From assembly GCA_964621615.1 (NCBI GenBank), contig CAZUMW010000035.1, forward strand, positions 1-48,287: a stretch of 48,287 nt of DNA, given 5' to 3'. A program made the translations under genes and the position numbers. Under the pieces are notes generated by a model that saw only the letters and a list, made by a program, of their open reading frames with translations, did not search any database and was not told the DNA's origin. Positions 31,505-38,859 of the stretch are shown here, one piece after another; the first letter of the stretch is position 1; the number at the start of each line of letters is the position of its first letter. This DNA comes from CAZUMW01 sp964621615 (GTDB lineage Bacteria; Desulfobacterota; WTBG01; CAIYCZ01; CAIRTM01).

Positions 31505-31533
31505 CTTATACAATGCAGGCTGCAGGGTGTCAA
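31505..31533 (-). promoter_or_regulatory. Promoter of the alpha/beta hydrolase gene
   Basis: On the minus strand -35 TTGACA (31533-31528), a 17-base spacer, -10 TATAAG (31510-31505). The start of transcription is predicted at about 31498, next to the ATG at 31497, so the message may be leaderless. Confidence 0.6.
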
Positions 31534-31678
31534 CAGCTCAGCACAAACCGTCATCACCCGTTTTACGGTACGCTCCTGTTCGCAAATTCATTTTGACATA
31601 TATCCGGTGATGCTGTACAAAAAACCGTTCATACGTTCATGCCATACAAAAGGCTGTGAGAGGAGCGCCTTCTTCGCC

Positions 31679-33010
31679 ATGACCGCCGTATACCTTGAAA
31701 CGCTTGGCTGCGCAAAGAATCTGGTAGACAGCGAAGTGATGCTCGGCCGCCTGGAGCAGGCCGGCTTTCTGCTGACCGGGGACCCCCGTCAGGCGGACAT
31801 CATTATCGTAAACACCTGCGCATTTATTGCCGATGCTGTCAGCGAGGCGGTAGAAACCATTCTCAGCCTCGCCCGGTTCAAGCAGGACGGATCCTGCCAG
31901 CGTCTGGTGGTATGCGGCTGTCTGCCCCAGCGGTACAAAGAGCAGCTTGCTGCCGAGCTTCCCGAGGTTGACCTGTTTCTGGGCACCGGCGAGTTTTCCC
32001 GCATCGCAAAACATCTTAACAGGCTCGGAACGGGTCCGGGGGATAAAAAAGTAATCGCACACAGGAAGACCTTCCTGCAGGGTGCGCATACCCCGCGGGT
32101 TCTGACCGCCCCGGGTTCAGCCGCATACGTTAAGCTTGCCGAAGGGTGCTCACACCGCTGCAGCTTCTGTACCATCCCATCCATAAAGGGCCCCTACCGG
32201 GAGCGCTCTGCAGAATCTGTTCTTACGGAGGCGCGGCACCTGGCGCGCAGCGGGATCGCTGAAATAAATCTCATATCACAGGACACCTCACGCTACTCGC
32301 GCCTGCCTGAGCTGATCCGCAGGCTCACGCGCATACGGAATCTTGAGTGGATACGGCTTCTGTACTGCCACCCGCTCACCGTGAGCGATGATCTTATCGA
32401 TCTTTTTTCCGGCGAGGAAAAACTGTGCAGCTATATAGACATTCCGCTTCAGCACATTGCCGACCCGATCCTGAAAAGAATGGGAAGAAATATGACCGGG
32501 GATTATATCAGAAAAAAGCTGGACAGGATCCGCTCGCGCTGTCCCGACATCGCCGTACGCACCAGCTTTATCGTGGGGTTCCCCGGCGAGACCGACAGGG
32601 ATTTCCGCACGCTGTGTGGATTTGCAGCTGAACAGGAGTTCGACCGCGTGGGTGTGTTCACCTACAGCGAAGAGGAGGGCTCTGCAGCGGCATCGCATAA
32701 GGACATCGTGACCGGCAGCGTAAAAAAGCAGCGCCGCCGCGAGCTGATGCGCCTGCAGGCGGCTGTTTCCCGGCGGAAAAACCGCCGGCTCTGCGGCAGG
32801 GAGCTTCGCGTGCTTGTAGACGGCATCTCTCTCAACACCTCATACCTGCTGCAGGCCCGTACCGAATATCAGGCACCCGAGGTTGACGGCGTTGTGTACA
32901 TTAATGAAAACGTTCCGATCGGATCGTTTGTGCGGGTCAGGATCGCAAAAGCGCTCACGCACGACCTTGTGGGCACCGTAAGGAATCAGGCGGGAGCCTA
33001 TAAGCCGTAA
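31679..33010 (+). CDS. rimO: Ribosomal protein uS12 methylthiotransferase RimO
   Basis: About 443 residues. RimO adds a methylthio group to Asp88 of ribosomal protein S12. The N-terminal MTTase domain has the three cluster cysteines Cys11, Cys47 and Cys81 (LGCAKN, NTCAFI, GCLPQRY). The radical SAM triad is Cys157, Cys161 and Cys164 in CSHRCSFCTIPSIKGPYR, and a TRAM domain ends the protein (about 375-443). EINLISQDTSRY is the RimO-type motif that separates it from MiaB. GAGAGGAG upstream and the conserved MTAVYLETLGCAKN start support 31679. Its last 13 bases overlap the end of plsY. Confidence 0.95.
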   Translation: MTAVYLETLGCAKNLVDSEVMLGRLEQAGFLLTGDPRQADIIIVNTCAFIADAVSEAVETILSLARFKQDGSCQRLVVCGCLPQRYKEQLAAELPEVDLFLGTGEFSRIAKHLNRLGTGPGDKKVIAHRKTFLQGAHTPRVLTAPGSAAYVKLAEGCSHRCSFCTIPSIKGPYRERSAESVLTEARHLARSGIAEINLISQDTSRYSRLPELIRRLTRIRNLEWIRLLYCHPLTVSDDLIDLFSGEEKLCSYIDIPLQHIADPILKRMGRNMTGDYIRKKLDRIRSRCPDIAVRTSFIVGFPGETDRDFRTLCGFAAEQEFDRVGVFTYSEEEGSAAASHKDIVTGSVKKQRRRELMRLQAAVSRRKNRRLCGRELRVLVDGISLNTSYLLQARTEYQAPEVDGVVYINENVPIGSFVRVRIAKALTHDLVGTVRNQAGAYKP

Positions 33011-33660
33011 GGATTTTTTTTCTGTGAGCCGATGGCGTGCTCGGTGCCGCTGAAAAGGCGCTGAATATTTGCCCGGTGCTTGATGACAATCAGCACAGCC
33101 ATGAGCATGCTCATGATGATATAGGGAAAAAAAACCGGCCTTACCAGCCAGGCGTCGATGATAAGAATAACCGGCAGAAGCACTGCTGCGATGATCGAGC
33201 CGAGCGAAACATATTTTGACGCTGCAACAATCAAAACAAACACTGCCAGCGCCACGGCAGCCGAGCCCGGCTCAAGATATACAAAAATACCGAACCCCGT
33301 GGCGATACCCTTCCCGCCCCGGAACCTCAGATAAACCGGATACAGATGCCCCACAAAAGCGGCAAAGCCGAACAGCCCCACCGCCAGCCCGGCGGCAAAC
33401 GGGTTGAGCGCCGGGGCGACAAGCCACCGGCCGAGCACCATGGGAATGATCGCCTTGAGCACATCGCCGGCAAAGGTCAGAGCGCCGAATTTTTTTCCCA
33501 GAACTCGAGCGGCGTTGGTTGCGCCGATATTGCCGCTTCCCGATGTTCGGATATCCTGTCTGCCGAACGCGCGGGCAAGTACCAGCCCGGTCGGGATCGA
33601 CCCGATCAGGTAGGACGCAGCGGTGCATAAAATGATTACAAACGTATCCATAGTATCCAT
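32998..33660 (-). CDS. plsY: Glycerol-3-phosphate acyltransferase PlsY
   Basis: This 220-residue inner-membrane enzyme transfers the acyl group from acyl-phosphate to glycerol 3-phosphate, the first step of phospholipid synthesis. Conserved motifs: YLIGSIPTGLVLAR, SGNIGATNAARVLGKK and VGHLYPVYLRFRGGKGIATGFG. About five membrane helices. The start may be the first or fourth residue (MDTMDTF). The 3' end overlaps rimO by 13 bases in convergent orientation, without a terminator between. PlsX is not in the window. Confidence 0.94.
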   Translation of the reverse strand: MDTMDTFVIILCTAASYLIGSIPTGLVLARAFGRQDIRTSGSGNIGATNAARVLGKKFGALTFAGDVLKAIIPMVLGRWLVAPALNPFAAGLAVGLFGFAAFVGHLYPVYLRFRGGKGIATGFGIFVYLEPGSAAVALAVFVLIVAASKYVSLGSIIAAVLLPVILIIDAWLVRPVFFPYIIMSMLMAVLIVIKHRANIQRLFSGTEHAIGSQKKNPYGL

Positions 33661-33746
33661 CCGTGCCGGGAAAACGGCTACCGCATCACTGTTTGTGAAC
33701 GAGCCGCGCTTCAGCAGGGCTTGAAAAATCTTTTTTGGGGGCTGCT

Positions 33747-33788
33747 AAAAAGCATCAGCAGGGCTTTACCGGTAAAGCCCTGCTGATG
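33747..33788 (-). terminator. Terminator of ahcY with a perfect 36-bp palindrome
   Basis: The palindrome at 33753-33788 has arms CATCAGCAGGGCTTTACC and its exact complement, with no unpaired loop bases in the DNA. On the minus strand it is followed by CTTTTTAGC. It lies about 50 bases after the ahcY stop. Confidence 0.75.
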
Positions 33789-33836
33789 ACTCGCATTCAT
33801 AAGATTACATAAACATCCGCTCAGATCCGGTTGTTC

Positions 33837-35270
33837 CTAATACCGGTAATGCGGCTGCTTGTACGGGCCCTCAATCGGAACGCCCAGATATTCGGCCTGC
33901 TCGCCCGTAAGCTTTGTCAGCTTGACGCCGAGACGGGGAAGGTGCAGCCGGGCAACTTCTTCATCAACCTGCTTGGGCAGGGTGTAGACTTTTTTCTCGT
34001 ACGGCTTGGTGGCAAGCTCTATCTGCGCCAGGGCCTGATTGGTAAAGCTGCTGCTCATCACAAAGCTCGGGTGCCCGGTGGCGCATCCCAGGTTCACCAG
34101 GCGGCCTTCGGCAAGCACAATGATTGATCGTCCTGACTTCAGGGTCCACTTGTCGACCTGGGGCTTAATGTTTTCCTTTTTGCAGTCAGGCGAGTTTTCC
34201 AGATATGACATCTCGATTTCGCTGTCGAAGTGGCCGATGTTGCACATGATCGCCCCGTCTTTCATCTGCTCCATGTGCTGACCGGTAATGACCTTGTAGT
34301 CGCCGGTCGCGGTTACAAAAAGGTCGGCCTCTGAAACGATATCCTCCATGGTGGTCACCTGATAGCCGTTCATTGCCGCCTGCAGCGCGCAGATGGGGTC
34401 AATTTCCGTAACGATGACGCGGGCCCCGTAACTGCGCAGCGCCTCTGCACAGCCCTTGCCGACATCTCCGTAGCCGAGCACAACGCATGTTTTTCCTGCC
34501 AGCATAACGTCTGTGCCGCGCTTGATGCCGTCGATAAGCGATTCGTGACAGCCGTACATATTGTCGAACTTCGACTTTGTAACCGAATCGTTAACGTTGA
34601 TTGCCGGAAACAGCAGCTCTCCCTGGTTCATCATCTGGTAAAGCCGGTTAACGCCCGTGGTCGTCTCCTCTGAAACGCCCCGTATGTTCTGTGCGACCTT
34701 TGTCCAGTGCTGCGGGTCGCGCTTCAGGCTTTCGCGCATGCGGGCCATGACGATTTCCATTTCTTTATGCGGCTGCTTCTGATCAATGAGGGACGGTTCC
34801 TTTTCCACCTTGACGCCCTGATGCACAAAAAGGGTTGCGTCGCCGCCGTCATCAACAATAAGGTCGGGCCCGGAGCCGTCCGGCCAGGTCAGCGCCTGCT
34901 CGGTGCACCACCAGTAGTCTTCCAGGGTTTCCCCCTTCCAGGCAAACACGTTCGCCATACCGCTGTCAGCTATTGCCGCGGCAGCGTGGTCCTGTGTCGA
35001 AAAAATATTACACGAGGCCCACCTGATATCAGCGCCGAGCTTATACAGGGTGTCAATCAGCATGGCCGTCTGTATCGTCATGTGCAGGCTTCCGGTGACC
35101 TTCAGCCCCTTGAGCGGCTTGTCCGGCCCATACTTTTCCTGCACCGCCATAAGTCCGGGCATTTCCGTTTCGGAAAGCTCCATTTCCTTGCGGCCGAGTT
35201 CGGCAAGCGAAATATCAGCGACTTTATATGGCAGCTGGGGATCCAGTTTTTGAACATCTGTCTGTGACAT
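33837..35270 (-). CDS. ahcY: S-adenosylhomocysteine hydrolase
   Basis: This 477-residue NAD-dependent enzyme splits S-adenosylhomocysteine into adenosine and homocysteine. Substrate-region motifs HMTIQTAMLIDTL, SCNIFSTQDHAAAAI and the NAD loop LGYGDVGKGCAEALRS are seen, and the C-terminus ends DKYKQPHYRY-like (GPYKQPHYRY). It belongs to the longer bacterial type with an insert of about 40 residues after VDDGGDATLFVHQG. AGGGAGAATATT precedes the ATG. It has its own promoter with a leader of about 155 bases and a strong terminator. Confidence 0.97.
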   Translation of the reverse strand: MSQTDVQKLDPQLPYKVADISLAELGRKEMELSETEMPGLMAVQEKYGPDKPLKGLKVTGSLHMTIQTAMLIDTLYKLGADIRWASCNIFSTQDHAAAAIADSGMANVFAWKGETLEDYWWCTEQALTWPDGSGPDLIVDDGGDATLFVHQGVKVEKEPSLIDQKQPHKEMEIVMARMRESLKRDPQHWTKVAQNIRGVSEETTTGVNRLYQMMNQGELLFPAINVNDSVTKSKFDNMYGCHESLIDGIKRGTDVMLAGKTCVVLGYGDVGKGCAEALRSYGARVIVTEIDPICALQAAMNGYQVTTMEDIVSEADLFVTATGDYKVITGQHMEQMKDGAIMCNIGHFDSEIEMSYLENSPDCKKENIKPQVDKWTLKSGRSIIVLAEGRLVNLGCATGHPSFVMSSSFTNQALAQIELATKPYEKKVYTLPKQVDEEVARLHLPRLGVKLTKLTGEQAEYLGVPIEGPYKQPHYRY

Positions 35271-35461
35271 AATATTCTCCCTTTTTGTTGTTTACCGTTG
35301 CTCTGATTGCAGAAATGCCCGCGCGTCCTGCACGCGGGAGCATCGCTTGTTATGCATGCACAGGAGTTTTTCCAGTGACAGCGGATATAAAAAAAACCCC
35401 TGGGGGGCTATTTTCGAGCGGTGTATCTTTTATATAGTAACGTCTCAGACAAAAATGTCAA
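35271..35461 (-). promoter_or_regulatory. ahcY promoter and long structured leader
   Basis: On the minus strand -35 TTGACA (35461-35456), then TATATA at 35436-35431 (19-base spacer) or ACTATA two bases earlier (17-base spacer). The leader then carries a CCCC-CCA-GGGG hairpin with a run of eight T (about 35406-35383), a spacer, and a CCCGCG / CGCGGG hairpin (35347-35327) before the Shine-Dalgarno. It does not match my memory of the SAH or SAM riboswitch consensus. Attenuation or an unknown leader element is possible. Confidence 0.5.
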
Positions 35462-35701
35462 TTGATTTTCAGATAACCGGCTTGCTTTTATCAAGTCTTA
35501 GTGATACTTTTTATAATTTAATACGTTTTATTACTGGTGTCTAAAACAATGTAACGAAGCCGGTTGGAAGCATGCTTCATTCATGACTGCAGGCCGAAAC
35601 CTAATAACTTCACATAGTGCATGTTTGCACGCTGTTCCGCCGAGGCGGGCAGGATCCAGCGCAGCAGATGCACTTTTTACGGAGCCGCCAGCAATAAACT
35701 C
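35462..35701. other. mgtE upstream region
   Basis: About 240 bases without a gene. A perfect -10 TATAAT at 35512-35517 has only a weak -35 (TTATCA). The REP-like motif AATGTAACGAAGCCGGTT (35548-35565), followed by the palindrome GAAGCATGCTTC (35567-35578), occurs inverse at 44034-44051. A small CCGCC-GAG-GGCGG-like hairpin lies near 35637-35650. No M-box pattern was recognised. Confidence 0.5.
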
Positions 35702-37060
35702 ATGAGCAATTCAGCAAAATACCGCAAAAAGCTCGAGCAGTTTATCGAGGATGGTCAGGAGCTGAAAATCCTGACGCTGATTTCGCGGCTGCACCCCGAT
35801 GATATCGCCGACCTGATCGAAGCGCTCGATGAGGAGAAGAAATCAAAGCTGTTTCGTCTGCTGGATGTGGAAACAGCCTCCGATGTTATTCTGTCGATCG
35901 ATGACATATCGCGCGAGCTGATTCTCGATGACCTTACGCCGGAAAAGCTGATCTCGATAGTCGAGGATATGCCCACCGATGATGCTGCCGACCTTATCGG
36001 CGAGCTGCCCAAAGAGCAGGCCCGCGACGTGCTTCATCGCATGAATCAGGAAAAAGCCGCAGAAGTTCAGATGCTGCTTGAATACCCCGAGGACTCGGCC
36101 GGCGGCATCATGCAGGCCGAGCTGATCTCGATAAACGAGAACAAGACCGTTCAGGACGCCATCGAATACATACGGGAGAAGTATGAAGAGGTCGGCGAAA
36201 TTCACAATGTGTTTGTGACCAACGATGCATCCCAGCTGGTGGGGGTTGTTCCCTTAAAGAAGCTGATTCTGGCAAAGGGCGGCACCCTCATGAAAGACAT
36301 CGAAGACCGGTGCATCACCTTTGCCACGCCGGAGATGGATCAGGAGGAAGTCTCGCAGCTTTTCAAAAAATACGACGTTGTGACGCTTCCCGTGGTCAAC
36401 CGTCAAATGCAGATTCTCGGCCGTATTGTTGTTGACGACGTCATAGACGTTATTGAGCAGGAGGTGTCGGAGGACATTTTCCGCATGTCCGGGATGTCCG
36501 AGGAAGAGGACATTGTCTATAGCGCCACACCGATTAAAATATGCATGACCAGGCTCCCCTGGCTGATGTTCAACTTCTTCGGCACGCTTGTCAGCGGCTA
36601 TTTTCTATGGCTCTACCAGTCGCGGCTTCAGGACCTGCTGGCGCTTCTGGCGTTCGTGCCGGTCATCTGCGCCATGAGCGGCAACATCGGCGTGCAGTCA
36701 ACCTCTATCGTCATCAGGGGCCTGGCAACCGGGCGCGTTGACCTGTCGAATCTGGGCAGAACCATCGGCAAAGAATGCATTGTGGGCTGCATCATCGGTA
36801 TTGTCTGCGGCGTGATCGGCGGGCTGGTCGGCATGATCTGGCACTCCAGATTTGTTCTGGGTCTGATCGTTTTTCTCTCCATGTTCATAGCTATTTTTTT
36901 CGGGGCGTTCATGGGCGTGGTGGTTCCGCTTCTTTTCAAAAAGATTAAAATCGATCCTGCAGTCGCCTCGGGCGCCCTGATCACGACCGCCAATGACCTC
37001 GTTGCCATAAACGTATACTTCCTCCTCGCCGCCGTGCTTACCAAAGCCTTCATTTCCTGA
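35702..37060 (+). CDS. mgtE: Magnesium transporter MgtE
   Basis: About 452 residues. The N domain (about 15-120) is acidic and helical (LHPDDIADLIEALDEE), two CBS domains follow (about 125-250), then the plug helix and five membrane helices (about 275-450), including the pore segment MSGNIGVQSTSIVIRGLATG. MgtE lets Mg into the cell and closes when the cytoplasmic domain binds Mg. A longer frame begins at 35621, but its extra 27 residues do not fit the family; I use 35702. The gene has no visible operon partner. Confidence 0.93.
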   Translation: MSNSAKYRKKLEQFIEDGQELKILTLISRLHPDDIADLIEALDEEKKSKLFRLLDVETASDVILSIDDISRELILDDLTPEKLISIVEDMPTDDAADLIGELPKEQARDVLHRMNQEKAAEVQMLLEYPEDSAGGIMQAELISINENKTVQDAIEYIREKYEEVGEIHNVFVTNDASQLVGVVPLKKLILAKGGTLMKDIEDRCITFATPEMDQEEVSQLFKKYDVVTLPVVNRQMQILGRIVVDDVIDVIEQEVSEDIFRMSGMSEEEDIVYSATPIKICMTRLPWLMFNFFGTLVSGYFLWLYQSRLQDLLALLAFVPVICAMSGNIGVQSTSIVIRGLATGRVDLSNLGRTIGKECIVGCIIGIVCGVIGGLVGMIWHSRFVLGLIVFLSMFIAIFFGAFMGVVVPLLFKKIKIDPAVASGALITTANDLVAINVYFLLAAVLTKAFIS

Positions 37061-37113
37061 GCAAAAGATGCACGGCAAGCCGCGCCCCTTTTTGCGCCGG
37101 GCATTCTTAGGTA

Positions 37114-37142
37114 TTGATTTTTTAGCAGATGTTGCTTACAAT
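37114..37142 (+). promoter_or_regulatory. Promoter of the recO-glyQS unit
   Basis: -35 TTGATT (37114-37119), a 17-base spacer, -10 TACAAT (37137-37142), 35 bases before the ATG of recO. Confidence 0.65.
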
Positions 37143-37176
37143 TACCCTCCATATATGAATACAGGGACATCCGGGC

Positions 37177-37926
37177 ATGCGTCACGCCGCAACACACGCT
37201 GTAATCCTGCGCACCACCGACTACGCTGAGGCGGACAAAATTGTTTCCCTGTACACCAGGGACTTCGGCAGGATAAGCGCGATTGCACGGCATGCAAAAA
37301 AAAGCCGCAAGCGGTTCGGCAGCGCCCTTGAGCCGTTCACGCTGGTTGAGGCGCACCTGACCGTAAAGGAGCAGGGGCTGAGCCGGCTTGAGCAGTGCCG
37401 CATCATCAGGCAACACGGCCAGATTGCCGGGGACCTGAAAAAAATGGCCTTCGGCCATTACCTTCTCGAGCTGATACACAGCCTGACCCCCGAGCGTGAC
37501 GCCCACGGGGACATATTTTCGCTGCTTGTATACTGCATCAGCCAGCTGACCGGCACGGGCTTCCGCGAAGGGTTTATACGCCTGTTCGAGTTGCGGCTGT
37601 TTTCGCTTCTGGGGTATCAGCCCCAGTTTTTCCGCTGCGTTTCGTGCAGGCAGCCCTTTTCTCTCCGGGAGACATACACGTTTTCCGTAAAGCAGGGCGG
37701 CATCGTATGCAGCACCTGCGGGGCGGGGCTGCATGATCTGCTGCCGCTTTCAAACGGAACGATTCGTATTTTTCAGCAGGCTCAGAACCTGCATCTTCCC
37801 AAGCTCAGCAGAATCTGCTTTTCTGCAGCGGAGCAGGAGGAGGGAAAAAACATTTTCGGTCACTTTCTTGAATACCACATGGGCAGGCGGCCGAAGTCGC
37901 TTGATATCATCAAGCAGTTCACATGA
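37177..37926 (+). CDS. recO: DNA repair protein RecO
   Basis: This 249-residue recombination mediator helps RecR and RecF load RecA on gaps. The N-terminal OB fold reads HAVILRTTDYAEADKIVSLYTRDFGRISAIARHAKKSRKRFG. A zinc site follows in the helical domain, with FRCVSCRQPF and GIVCSTCGAG supplying four Cys. Typical length. It lies 27 bases ahead of glyQ, an order common in Desulfobacterota-like genomes. Confidence 0.94.
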   Translation: MRHAATHAVILRTTDYAEADKIVSLYTRDFGRISAIARHAKKSRKRFGSALEPFTLVEAHLTVKEQGLSRLEQCRIIRQHGQIAGDLKKMAFGHYLLELIHSLTPERDAHGDIFSLLVYCISQLTGTGFREGFIRLFELRLFSLLGYQPQFFRCVSCRQPFSLRETYTFSVKQGGIVCSTCGAGLHDLLPLSNGTIRIFQQAQNLHLPKLSRICFSAAEQEEGKNIFGHFLEYHMGRRPKSLDIIKQFT

Positions 37927-37953
37927 TGCACACGGGAAAGGACGGGTATCGGA

Positions 37954-38859
37954 TTGACATTTCAACAGCTGGTCTTATCACTGCAGAGCTTCTGGGCACA
38001 GCAGCGCTGCATCATTCAGCAGCCCTATGATCTTGAAGTCGGCGCGGGCACGTTCAACCCTGCGACCTTTCTCCGGGTGCTGGGGCCCGAGCCCTGGAAC
38101 GTCGCCTATGTCGAGCCGTCGCGCCGCCCGACAGACGGGCGCTACGGAGAAAACCCCAACCGGCTGCAGCACTATTATCAGTTCCAGGTCATCATGAAAC
38201 CGTCTCCGCTGGATATACAGGAGCGCTATCTTGAAAGCCTTAAAAGCCTCGGCATAGACCCCTTGCACCATGATATCAGGTTTGTGGAGGATGACTGGGA
38301 ATCGCCCACGCTGGGCGCCTGGGGCCTTGGCTGGGAGGTGTGGCTTGACGGCATGGAGATCACCCAGTTCACCTATTTCCAGCAGGCCGGCGGCATCGAC
38401 TTGAAACCGGTCTCTGTTGAAATTACATATGGTATAGAGCGCATCGCCATGTATCTGCAGCAGAAGGACAACGTATACGATCTTTCATGGACGGACAGCA
38501 TCACCTACGGCGACGTTCACCACCGCAGCGAGGTCGAGTTTTCGCGCTACAACTTCGAGCAGGCCGATATCGATATGCTCTTTACGCTTTTTGACATGTA
38601 CGAGCGGGAGGCGCTGTCGCTGCTTAGCGCGGGGGCTGTGCTGCCCGCATATGACTATTGCCTGAAGTGCTCCCACACCTTTAACCTGCTCGAGGCGCGC
38701 GGAGCGATCAGCGTAACCGAGCGAACCGGATATATCGCGCGGGTAAGAAATCTCGCCAGGGGCGCTGCTGAAGGCTATGTTCACCAGCGGGAGGAAATGG
38801 GCTTTCCGCTGCTCAGAACAAATACCGCACCCCCTGATCAGGATCATGCACATGAGTGA
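37954..38859 (+). CDS. glyQ: Glycyl-tRNA synthetase alpha subunit
   Basis: This 301-residue catalytic subunit of the tetrameric class II enzyme reads FQQLVLSLQSFWAQQRCIIQQPYDLEVGAGTFNPATFLRVLGPEPWNVAYVEPSRRPTDGRYGENPNRLQHYYQFQVI (quoted only as a landmark: residues 3-80 are collinear with GlyQ). The start is TTG with GAAAGGA about 14 bases before it. The stop overlaps glyS by eight bases, so the subunits are coupled. Confidence 0.96.
   Translation: MTFQQLVLSLQSFWAQQRCIIQQPYDLEVGAGTFNPATFLRVLGPEPWNVAYVEPSRRPTDGRYGENPNRLQHYYQFQVIMKPSPLDIQERYLESLKSLGIDPLHHDIRFVEDDWESPTLGAWGLGWEVWLDGMEITQFTYFQQAGGIDLKPVSVEITYGIERIAMYLQQKDNVYDLSWTDSITYGDVHHRSEVEFSRYNFEQADIDMLFTLFDMYEREALSLLSAGAVLPAYDYCLKCSHTFNLLEARGAISVTERTGYIARVRNLARGAAEGYVHQREEMGFPLLRTNTAPPDQDHAHE

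Noticed and set aside
35271..35430. SAH riboswitch in front of ahcY
   Set aside because: The conserved stems and the GAGGAGCGCUGC-type core I remember are absent.
35462..35701. M-box riboswitch in front of mgtE
   Set aside because: No match to the M-box core; only a -10 box and REP-like motifs are visible.
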